Assembly: GCA_039199225.1 (NCBI GenBank)
Contig: JBCCSZ010000224.1
Span: 1 to 13,442 of the forward strand
DNA: 13,442 nucleotides
Reading direction: 5' to 3'
Source: JBCCSZ01 sp039199225
Lineage (GTDB): Bacteria > Bacteroidota > Bacteroidia > Chitinophagales > Saprospiraceae
Below are positions 1-6,498 of this stretch, one piece after another; the first letter of the stretch is position 1; each line of letters starts with the position of its first letter. A program made the position numbers and the translations under genes. The notes under the pieces are model-generated. The model was not told where the DNA came from and did no database searches. It worked only from the letters and a program-made list of their open reading frames with translations.

Positions 1-233
1 GGGTTAATTTCTTTTTTGGCGGCTTGAACTTTCAAGTCGAGCATCATCTTTTTCCGTATATTTGCCACATTCACTATCCCGAAATTGCGCCGATTGTTCG
101 GCAGACTTGTCAGGAGTACGGTCTTCCGTATTTTGAAAATCCTGGCTTTTTCCAAAACCTTCGTTCGCATGCTCGCCACCTTCGAAACCTCGGCCGGCCT
201 GCTTCAAAAAATCAGTTATCACCAAAAATATAA
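1..233 (+). CDS. Fatty-acid desaturase, C-terminal end (partial)
   Basis: The 5' end lies outside the window; the frame is open from base 3 to the TAA at 231-233, about 76 residues. It contains NFQVEHHLFP, the third histidine box of membrane-bound fatty-acyl desaturases. The first histidine of the box is replaced by Gln (QxxHH), which is typical of front-end (delta-5/delta-6, linoleoyl-CoA type) desaturases. The tail, with HYPEIAPIVRQTC and a final LRNLG, is also typical of this family. These enzymes use a di-iron centre held by three His boxes to insert a cis double bond into acyl chains at the membrane; only box three is visible here. The next gene starts 6 nt downstream, so the two are probably co-transcribed. 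Substrate and double-bond position cannot be told from this fragment. Confidence 0.88.
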   Translation, partial: VNFFFGGLNFQVEHHLFPYICHIHYPEIAPIVRQTCQEYGLPYFENPGFFQNLRSHARHLRNLGRPASKNQLSPKI

Positions 234-239
234 TTTCTT

Positions 240-1004
240 ATGCTAAAGCGATTCCTAAAAAAGGTCCTCCGTTTTGTGTTGGGGCTACAGTTCAAATTGA
301 TGGGCCATAAGGCTTTTTTAGGCACGGAATGGTTGTTTAAAAAATTCTCTCGTGTCGGTGACCGACCAATTTTTGACAACCAACTCTTCCCCTGGATCAA
401 GCACATCGAAAACAATACCCACATCATTCAAGAAGAATTGGCGGCGGTATTGGAAAACCGAGAGCACATTCCCAACTTTCAGGATATTTCTCCCGACCAG
501 GAAGTGTTGACGACAGATGATCGTTGGAAGACTTTCTTTTTCTATGCCTATGGTTACCAAGTGGAGGAGGGGAGGATTCAATGTCCGAAGACAGATGCTT
601 TGCTGCGTCAAATTCCGGGTATGCAAACGGCCTTTTTCTCCATCTTGTCACCCCATAAACACATCCCTCGACATCGAGGGCCGTTCAATGGCGTACTGCG
701 TTTTCACATGGGCCTCCAGATACCGAGTCCGAAAGAACAATGTCGCATCAGTATCGGCGATAAGATGGCGATTTGGGAGGAAGGTAAGAGCCTGGTTTTT
801 GACGATACTTACTACCACGAAGTGTGGAATGATACCAATGGCGAACGCGTTATTTTATTTGTTGACTTTTTGCGACCTTTACCCAATTGGCTAGCAGGTT
901 TGAATAAATTCATTATTAAGTTGATCTTCTTGTCGCCCTTTGTACAGGATGGCATCGATCGTTTGAAATTGACAAAATATGAAGCCCCCAGTCTCCAAGA
1001 CTAA
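240..1004 (+). CDS. Aspartyl/asparaginyl beta-hydroxylase family dioxygenase (LpxO-like)
   Basis: A 254-residue Fe(II)/2-oxoglutarate-dependent dioxygenase of the AspH/LpxO family. The catalytic core spans about residues 85-212. H145 in RHRGPFNGVLRFHMGL and H193 in FDDTYYHEVWND match the two iron-binding histidines of AspH. R203, ten residues after H193, matches the arginine that holds the 2-oxoglutarate carboxylate, and R154, nine residues after H145, is also in the conserved position. A basic amphipathic N-terminus (residues 1-25) and a hydrophobic C-terminal stretch (about 217-236) suggest membrane association, as in LpxO, which hydroxylates lipid A acyl chains. Its position between a desaturase and a lipid kinase favours a lipid substrate over a protein one, but this is inference. 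The ATG at 240 follows the upstream stop by 6 nt. Confidence 0.9.
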   Translation: MLKRFLKKVLRFVLGLQFKLMGHKAFLGTEWLFKKFSRVGDRPIFDNQLFPWIKHIENNTHIIQEELAAVLENREHIPNFQDISPDQEVLTTDDRWKTFFFYAYGYQVEEGRIQCPKTDALLRQIPGMQTAFFSILSPHKHIPRHRGPFNGVLRFHMGLQIPSPKEQCRISIGDKMAIWEEGKSLVFDDTYYHEVWNDTNGERVILFVDFLRPLPNWLAGLNKFIIKLIFLSPFVQDGIDRLKLTKYEAPSLQD

Positions 1005-1929
1005 GCTCATCTTCGTCAATGTAGCTGCTAATAACAACGAAGGAAAAAAACGTTGGGAGCGCATCGAAAAGCAGGTGGTGGCGTCTCTATTGCCTGCTAT
1101 TGAAATTGTCAAGTACAAACCTCCATTTGATTTCGCACCGGACATTCGTCGTTTTTTAGCAGCCAATGAAGAAGGCTACATCATTTCTTCTGGTGGAGAT
1201 GGTTCTTTGAATGTTTTGTTGAATACCCTTTTGCCATTGATGGGCGAAAGCAGGCAGCGTATTGGTATTGGGGCCATTGGTATCGGATCGAGCAATGATT
1301 TTCACAAGCCATTCAATCGAAAGTTGGAGGGTATTCCTTTGCGGATCGATAGCCATACTTCAGCCGTGGATATTGGGCAGGTGGATTATACGGTCGATGC
1401 TAAAAAGTGGCATCGGAAGTATTTTCTAATCAATGCCAGTATTGGCTTGATTGCCAATGCCAATGAGCTTTTTAATAAAGGCGACTTTATCATCGATCGC
1501 TTAAAAAATCGATTTTTGAATACCACCATTCTTTACACTGCCCTGAAAACCATTGCAACGCATCGAAACATGATGGGAGCTTTGATCCAAGAAAATGGAC
1601 ACAAGGAACGCGTGCCATTGACCAACCTAAGCATCATCAAAAATCGACATGTTTCCGGAGAGTTTATGTACGATCAGAAAATGGAAGCCGACAATGGTTT
1701 GCTGGGGCTCAATTACTGTTATGACCTAAATAGGATCGGCATCTTACAAGCCTTGAGTGATCTGAAAAGAGGTCGCTTTTCTGGTAAGCCAAAGCGGGTG
1801 TCTACCTACATAAAATCTGTTGAAATAGAATTAGATAAAATTGGCAGCCTTGAAACCGATGGAGAAATCACGGCCATCAAGAAAGCAAAAATATCTGTTT
1901 TGCCCAAAGCGATCCAGTTGATGAACTGA
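979..1929 (+). CDS. Diacylglycerol kinase-like lipid kinase
   Basis: A 316-residue protein of the diacylglycerol/sphingosine kinase catalytic superfamily (YegS/DgkB-like). Visible landmarks are the nucleotide-binding SSGGDGSLN (about residues 70-78), the second glycine-rich loop GIGAIGIGSSNDFHKPF (97-112), where the family usually has GTxNDF, the D131-I-G segment, and the C-terminal ETDGE (292-296) corresponding to the family's VDGE motif. It would phosphorylate a lipid hydroxyl such as diacylglycerol, a ceramide/sphingoid base or an undecaprenol-like lipid; the sequence does not say which. The ATG at 979 lies inside the preceding gene and gives a 26-nt overlap. It is kept because the conserved N-terminal strand (KLIFVNVAANN) starts right after it and no better start is nearby. 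A strong hairpin follows the stop. Confidence 0.88.
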   Translation: MKPPVSKTKLIFVNVAANNNEGKKRWERIEKQVVASLLPAIEIVKYKPPFDFAPDIRRFLAANEEGYIISSGGDGSLNVLLNTLLPLMGESRQRIGIGAIGIGSSNDFHKPFNRKLEGIPLRIDSHTSAVDIGQVDYTVDAKKWHRKYFLINASIGLIANANELFNKGDFIIDRLKNRFLNTTILYTALKTIATHRNMMGALIQENGHKERVPLTNLSIIKNRHVSGEFMYDQKMEADNGLLGLNYCYDLNRIGILQALSDLKRGRFSGKPKRVSTYIKSVEIELDKIGSLETDGEITAIKKAKISVLPKAIQLMN

Positions 1930-1964
1930 TGTAAGAAATCCTTTGTAAGGGGAGAGTTGATTTG

Positions 1965-2045
1965 GAACCTGTCCAAAAAATTTTGCGGCTGTTGAAAGCA
2001 TATTTTGCAGCAACCGTAAAAGATTTTTAGACAGGTTCTTTTATT
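1965..2045 (+). terminator. Long hairpin terminator between convergent genes
   Basis: An inverted repeat with arms 1965-1994 and 2008-2038 and a 13-nt loop. The outer nine pairs are perfect (GAACCTGTC with GACAGGTTC) and about 25 of 31 aligned positions pair. A T-rich run (TTCTTTTATTTT) follows the right arm, so it should stop plus-strand transcription from the lipid operon. It also sits just past the stop codon of minus-strand folE and may insulate both genes, although no T-run is seen on that side. The stem is longer than a typical intrinsic terminator, so a dispersed palindromic element or MITE remnant is the main alternative. Confidence 0.65.
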
Positions 2046-2052
2046 TTGGAAG

Positions 2053-2724
2053 CTAAGCGTTCTTTCCAGCTTGCTGATTGATGGCGTTCAGAAACTCATC
2101 TCGATAGCTTTTGTCTGCGAAGCATCCGCCATATTCGATGGTCGTCGTATAGCTATCCTTATCTTTTATGCCTCTTGAGGAAACACAAAGGTGTTTTGCA
2201 GAGATCATAACAATGACATCTTCTGTGTCCAAGGTCTCCTGCAAATCCTTCAAAATCTGTACAGACAATCTTTCCTGTACTTGAGGTCTGTGCGCGTAAT
2301 AGTCGACTAAGCGATTTATTTTCGACAGGCCAATAACTTTTTCTTTGGGGATGTATGCCACATGTGCGTGGCCCATGATCGGTAGAAAGTGGTGTTCGCA
2401 AGAAGAATCGATGGTGATGTTTTGCTCGATCAACATCTTTTTGTAGCCATACTTGTTCTCAAATGTTGAGATTTTCGGTCTATTCTTGGGATCCAAACCA
2501 TAAAATAGCTCCTTGACAAACATTTTTGCCACGCGGTAAGGAGTTCCAGATAAGCTATCGTCAGATAAGTCAAGCCCCAGCTCATTCATTATCAAACTAA
2601 AGTAATGTTGAATGTTTTCAATCTTTTGATCGTCTGATTTTTCAAATGCGTTCGCGAGAATTGGAGTTTCGATGCTTGTACCCACGTGGTTATCACCAAT
2701 GGTTTCAATTCTTTCCTTGTTCAT
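2053..2724 (-). CDS. folE: GTP cyclohydrolase I
   Basis: Converts GTP to 7,8-dihydroneopterin triphosphate, the first step toward tetrahydrofolate and other pterins; the enzyme is a cytosolic homo-oligomer. From the ATG at 2724 the protein has 223 residues, normal for FolE. The zinc site is C109 and H112 in SSCEHHFLPIMGHAHVAYIP, with C180 in KHLCVSSRG. The catalytic-region His is H178. RPQVQERLSVQ (146-156) is the conserved family signature. The frame stays open upstream to 2838, but the extra 38 residues (MLNNVLPTF...) do not resemble FolE, and A-rich sequence precedes the 2724 ATG, so the internal start is preferred. The C-terminus is slightly extended (QQAGKNA). It is monocistronic here, convergent with the lipid operon. 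Confidence 0.95.
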   Translation of the reverse strand: MNKERIETIGDNHVGTSIETPILANAFEKSDDQKIENIQHYFSLIMNELGLDLSDDSLSGTPYRVAKMFVKELFYGLDPKNRPKISTFENKYGYKKMLIEQNITIDSSCEHHFLPIMGHAHVAYIPKEKVIGLSKINRLVDYYAHRPQVQERLSVQILKDLQETLDTEDVIVMISAKHLCVSSRGIKDKDSYTTTIEYGGCFADKSYRDEFLNAINQQAGKNA

Positions 2725-3202
2725 TTTTACTTGAATCATCTGATTGTATTTTGTAAGTGCTATCGCTGTTGAGCGATATAAGTTTTTGAATAATTTTAAT
2801 TTTGTGCCTGAAAAAGTTGGCAAAACGTTATTTAGCAAAATAGCTATTTACGACGCTGCTTGCACGGCAGTGGATGTCATTAGTCTCATTTGTGGGGCGA
2901 AATCTGTTGCAACATTGTTACAGTACTTACAGCGCAATACTAATACAATATTACATGCTAATTGTTTACTAGACATCCAAATAAGTGCTTGGACAAAATT
3001 GCCTTCATCATGGCTTCATTCCCTTAAAAATAGCCAAATAAGTGAATACTTGGAAGCTACACAGGCTCCTTTGGCGGAATCTCCAAAAGGTTGTGATGTC
3101 AATTTCAGGGGCTTACTGCTTAAATGAGAAGTGTGGAGAAAGTTACTGATCTGCTATTTTTGATCAAAATGGGCATTTTCCAAAACAATTAGACCAATTG
3201 CT
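2725..3202. other. Gene-poor stretch between folE and the CRISPR trailer
   Basis: About 480 bp with no gene I can support. The longest plus-strand frame (2744-3127, 127 codons) starts with TTG, overlaps the folE 5' end and shows no recognisable motif. On the minus strand a 42-codon frame (2848-2976) carries a Cys-x2-Cys pair but resembles nothing I know. The folE promoter must lie at its left end; I see no clear Bacteroidota TAnnTTTG box. At 3141-3170 there is a very weak resemblance to the CRISPR repeat end (TGATCAAAAT). The stretch may hold decayed coding sequence or an eroded older part of the array. Confidence 0.5.
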
Positions 3203-3232
3203 GAGCCTATTCCAATTGGGTTCGATTAAAAG
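3203..3232 (-). repeat. Degenerate CRISPR repeat at the trailer end
   Basis: Aligned without gaps, 22 of 30 bases match the array consensus, including 13 in a row (GGTTCGATTAAAA). Its distance to the first good repeat is exactly one 36-bp spacer (3233-3268), so it is in register with the array and is a decayed terminal repeat, not chance similarity. Decay of this kind marks the leader-distal end of an array. The left stem half is partly kept (CCA for ACCA) but the right half has lost pairing, so Cas6 would probably not cut here. Confidence 0.75.
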
Positions 3233-3268
3233 TTTTTGTAAATGGATTCGTAAAGCAAAGCAGCTAAA

Positions 3269-4684
3269 GTTTCAATACCACTCTGGTTCGATTAAAACAA
3301 TCATACAACAGGCAGATATGAAATGGCTTACGTAGTTCCAATACCATTCTGGTCCGATTAAAACGTGTAGAAGGGCAGTTTCAGTAGGTTCTTCAGTTAC
3401 GTTCCAATACCACTCTGGTCCGATTAAAACCCTTGAGGTCATCAAAATAGGAGAGCGCAAGAACCTGTTGCAATACCACTCTGGTCCAATTAAAACAAAA
3501 TTGATTAAGGCTGATGCCGGTACCGCATACATGTTCCAATACCACTCTGGTTCGATTAAAACGCTCTATGATGTATCAGAGTATAGTGCAGAGAGAGAAG
3601 TTGCAATACCACTCTGGTTCGATTAAAACGATTAGCTGCAATAGTAATCTCATTTGTAGATACGTGTTGCAATACCACTCTGGTTCGATTAAAACTTCTT
3701 TGCACAAAAAAACTGCCAGCCCTTCCAAGCAAGTTGCAATACCACTCTGGTCCGACTAAAACAGCTTGTAAAATCGCTTTCCTTAGCGGCTGTTTCCGCG
3801 TTCCAATACCACTCTGGTCCGATTAAAACCAGGATTAACCCAAAAAGGCTTCTTGCCGCTATCCCGTTCCAATACCACTCTGGTCCGATTAAAACAAGAG
3901 TCGGCGGTAAAGGCGGGACAAAAAGCTCTCATGTTCCAATACCACTCTGGTCCGATTAAAACGATTACCACTAGGGTAAGAAAGAGAGTGATAGAAAGTT
4001 CCAATACCACTCTGGTCCGATTAAAACGATAGTATCCTCAAAATCGCCCTTTGACTTGTCGCGTTCCAATACCACTCTGGTCCGATTAAAACCGAAAGGT
4101 TCGAATCCTTTTCCAGCCGCAGTTTCTTGTTCCAATACCACTCTGGTTCGATTAAAACAGCCATTCCCCTGCTATCGCGGCTGTCCATTTTGCGTTCCAA
4201 TACCACTCTGGTTCGATTAAAACGCGCAAACGCCCCAGCCAAAAGGCATGCTGTCAAGCAGTTCCAATACCACTCTGGTTCGATTAAAACAATGCTCTTA
4301 TGCCCGAACAGCCTTTGAACAGTAAAGTTGCAATACCACTCTGGTCCGATTAAAACATTAACACTAGGTAACATTCTATTCCACATATCGATGTTCCAAT
4401 ACCATTCTGGTTCGATTAAAACATCGAAAGCATCCAGTCCTTCATTCCAGGATGAGTGTTCCAATACCACTCTGGTTCGATTAGAACACTGATAGCAGTA
4501 TACACTATATTTCTAATCACATGTTCCAATACCACGCTGGTCCGATTAAAACTGGAAAAGTGCTTTTCGACAAATAGTTCAATGTATGTTCCAATACCAC
4601 TCTGGTTCGATTAGAAAGAGAAGTACCGTCTTCTGTGTCATAGTCAGCCGCCATGTTCCAATACCACTCTGGTTCGATTAAAAC
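3269..4684 (-). CRISPR. Type I-B-like CRISPR array, 22 repeats and 21 spacers
   Basis: The 30-bp repeats start at 3269, 3335, 3401, 3467, 3533, 3600, 3666, 3733, 3800, 3866, 3933, 3998, 4063, 4129, 4194, 4261, 4327, 4393, 4458, 4523, 4588 and 4655; the spacers are 35-37 bp and all differ. The plus-strand repeat reads GTTCCAAT, then ACCA-CTC-TGGT, then an end with GATTAAAAC. Read on the minus strand it starts GTTTTAATCG, forms the same 4-bp stem, and has exactly eight bases after the stem (ATTGGAAC, ATTGCAAC or ATTGAAAC). That is the form of a type I-B 5' handle, so crRNA is made from the minus strand, in line with the cas operon. The stem bases are invariant in all 22 repeats. Variants occur at plus-strand repeat position 4 (C, G or T), position 20 (T or C), in the loop (3335, 4393, 4523) and at the ends (4458, 4588). 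Protospacers cannot be identified from this window. Confidence 0.98.
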
Positions 4685-4694
4685 ACGACTTTGA

Positions 4695-4958
4695 CTAAAG
4701 AAAAGCATCCAGGCTATTGGGCTCCACACCAATGATTTGCTTATCCAGCCAACGGCTGTTGCGGCTACTGAAAATAATTAGGCTGTCGTGCTGTTCGTCC
4801 ATGATGGCTCGGGCCTTGAGGATGAGTTCTTTCAATTTAAGCTGGCTGAGTTCACCTTCGAAGACAGAATTTTGAATCCAATTGAGGTATTGGCGGCAAA
4901 GTTTGAGCATTTTGGCCACTCGCTTTTCTCCCATATCGTAAACCAATATAATATACAT
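4695..4958 (-). CDS. cas2: CRISPR adaptation endonuclease Cas2
   Basis: An 87-residue protein with the Cas2 ferredoxin-like fold pattern: an opening strand MYIILVYDMG with the conserved Asp D8, then the family signature QNSVFEGEL (29-37) and a C-terminal QIIGVEPNSLDAFL. Cas2 bridges two Cas1 dimers in the spacer-integration complex. The ATG at 4958 is chosen: its first base is the last base of the cas1 stop (TGATG overlap), and Cas2 proteins usually begin MYxxLVYD. Two GTG codons just upstream would add only two residues. The stop lies 10 bp before the first CRISPR repeat, leaving no room for a separate leader. The protein appears complete, so the closeness of the array is not due to truncation of cas2. 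Confidence 0.95.
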   Translation of the reverse strand: MYIILVYDMGEKRVAKMLKLCRQYLNWIQNSVFEGELSQLKLKELILKARAIMDEQHDSLIIFSSRNSRWLDKQIIGVEPNSLDAFL

Positions 4959-5965
4959 CACCACCAGATTTGAAAGGGTTGATACTGTGGGTCCATTTTG
5001 AGAATGTATTTTGCGATTTTATAACATTCCAATTTCACCAGGTGTTGGTAGCTTACCTTTTTGCGTAGACTGCGGTGCTTGATGGTTTCTTTGAGTTTTT
5101 CTTCAAATACGCGGATGAAGACCTTTCGGCCTGTGTCTTTCAAAAAGCATCCATTGAGTTTGCGCTCGAAATGTTCGGCTTTGATTTCCCTTTTGTTAGT
5201 TAATCGAAAAATGGTTCGATCAACTAAGATGGGTTTGAATATTTCGGCGATGTCCAATGCCAGTGAATAGCGGCGGGCGCCAGGTTCGTGCAAAAAGCTG
5301 ATGGTTGGGTTGAGTTGCGTGTGGTAAATCTGGTCGAGTGCTACCGTGTAGCACATCATATTACCAAAGGAAATCAAGGCATTGAGTTCATTCGAGGGCG
5401 GCTGTTTGGTTCTATGCGTCATAGAAAAACCATCGACAATGTGCTCAAAAGCTTGGTAGTACGTCTGTCGACAATTTCCTTCGAGACCCATTAATTCGGA
5501 TACCTTTTCGGTTGAATCAATGTTGCTTCGAAGTTTCTCCATTTGCGCAATCAAAGTTTCCAAGTCCGTTTTTCGTTTGTGGTAATACCGCAGGTTTTTG
5601 AGCATGTTGTAGGTGGCGCCTTTGATGAGGTTTCTGGCTAGGTGCAATCGCCTTTTGGATTGTAGATAAGCTTTGGTTTGTTCCACTTGCATTTTTCCTG
5701 CCAACAGATAATCTTTGGGTTGAAAGCTACCAGTGTAGTGTTCGTAATAATCGAAAAAGTGAACAGGAATCTGTTTTTTCCCAAGGAAATTAAACAAGGC
5801 ACTATTCGCATCAATACTCCCAAAAATGTACAGTCCTGCCACACCTTCTATGGGAAGATATTTGGGGGCCGACCTTTTGCCTTTTTGGTCTTCTGCGACA
5901 AATTTAAGCGTATTGTCCCGGCGGGTCATGCGGCCTGGATTGAATAGGTAGTAGGTTCTTTTCAT
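4958..5965 (-). CDS. cas1: CRISPR integrase Cas1 (type I-B-like)
   Basis: The metal-dependent integrase that inserts new spacers at the array, working with Cas2 and, here, probably Cas4. The 335-residue length is normal. The N-terminal beta domain (about 1-75) starts MKRTYYLFNPGRM, a common opening of type I-B Cas1, and a helical catalytic domain follows. Metal ligands are E162 in LMGLEGNCRQTYY, H226 in SFLHEPGARRYSLALDIAEIF, and D238/E241 in the same segment. All are present, so the integrase should be active. It starts 3 nt after cas4 and shares one base with cas2, so cas4-cas1-cas2 are translated as a coupled adaptation module. Confidence 0.97.
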   Translation of the reverse strand: MKRTYYLFNPGRMTRRDNTLKFVAEDQKGKRSAPKYLPIEGVAGLYIFGSIDANSALFNFLGKKQIPVHFFDYYEHYTGSFQPKDYLLAGKMQVEQTKAYLQSKRRLHLARNLIKGATYNMLKNLRYYHKRKTDLETLIAQMEKLRSNIDSTEKVSELMGLEGNCRQTYYQAFEHIVDGFSMTHRTKQPPSNELNALISFGNMMCYTVALDQIYHTQLNPTISFLHEPGARRYSLALDIAEIFKPILVDRTIFRLTNKREIKAEHFERKLNGCFLKDTGRKVFIRVFEEKLKETIKHRSLRKKVSYQHLVKLECYKIAKYILKMDPQYQPFQIWW

Positions 5966-5968
5966 GTG

Positions 5969-6469
5969 TTATTCAATAAAGCAAAAATCGTAGTAACTGC
6001 ACTTTCGGCAAATGGCTTTTTTAACGCGTGTTGGGCAGTCTTCCAAACGGATGATGGCTGCTACTTTTTTTTCGTTGAGCGGAATTTGTTGTCGATCTTG
6101 CGATGTCAGCACCACTTCTTCCGTAGTTTTTAGTTTCGGATATTCGAGTATTCCTTTTTGTACGGCAATGCCGTTGCGCTCCAGCACGAAAAGATAATAT
6201 TTCAATTGTGCGATGTGTGCTGCTTCTTTTTTATTGGATTTTTTCACTTCGCGAATGATGCCAGCCTGTGCGTCGTAGTGGTCAATCTTGATTCCTTCCA
6301 GTTCCAGTTGCTGCCAACGCGCTGCTCGGTGTTGGTAGCTGGATTCCTCGATCTGCTTACCCTCTGCCACCAAATCGGATGTATGCTCCATGCTCAGGCC
6401 ATTGGCAAAAAGCCAAAGCTTTCGGTGGCAGAGGTGAAGGTAGGCCATGTGTGTGCCGGTGGTTGTCAT
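5969..6469 (-). CDS. cas4: CRISPR adaptation nuclease Cas4
   Basis: A 166-residue RecB-family nuclease with an iron-sulfur cluster that trims and orients prespacers by PAM before Cas1-Cas2 integration. C14 (LHLCHRKLWLF) plus C154, C157 and C163 near the C-terminus form the usual four-cysteine Fe-S site; C145 is an extra cysteine. The nuclease core is D63 (KIDHYD), E74 and K76 (REVKKS) and the QxxxY motif Q88-Y92. The ATG at 6469 follows an A-rich stretch typical of Bacteroidota starts. The gene lies 29 nt after cas7 and 3 nt before cas1. All key residues are intact and the length is normal for a stand-alone Cas4. Confidence 0.95.
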   Translation of the reverse strand: MTTTGTHMAYLHLCHRKLWLFANGLSMEHTSDLVAEGKQIEESSYQHRAARWQQLELEGIKIDHYDAQAGIIREVKKSNKKEAAHIAQLKYYLFVLERNGIAVQKGILEYPKLKTTEEVVLTSQDRQQIPLNEKKVAAIIRLEDCPTRVKKAICRKCSYYDFCFIE

Positions 6470-6498
6470 TTTTTATGTTGAGAAATTTTTCAAGGGTG

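Noticed and set aside
2725..2838. N-terminal extension of FolE by 38 residues.
   Set aside because: The added part does not resemble FolE, and the internal ATG with A-rich upstream sequence gives the normal length.
2744..3127. A 127-codon plus-strand frame upstream of the array.
   Set aside because: It begins with TTG, overlaps the folE start region in antisense, and its translation shows no motif or domain pattern; not called as a gene.
3141..3170. A second, older degenerate CRISPR repeat left of the fossil repeat.
   Set aside because: Only about 12 of 30 bases match and the gap to the next repeat (32 bp) is out of register, so it may be chance.
3130..3268. A leader on the left side of the array.
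   Set aside because: A decayed in-register repeat lies there, and the repeat geometry (8-nt ATTG handle) points to minus-strand transcription, which makes the left side the trailer.
3272..4732. Several minus-strand frames whose translations repeat VLIGPEWYWN or VLIEPEWYWN, resembling a repetitive protein.
   Set aside because: They are the CRISPR repeat read as codons; repeat plus spacer lengths of 65-67 bp shift the frame irregularly and break it up.
4959..4964. GTG starts upstream of cas2 giving an 89-residue protein.
   Set aside because: The ATG at 4958 forms a one-base overlap with the cas1 stop and gives the usual MYIILVYD opening.
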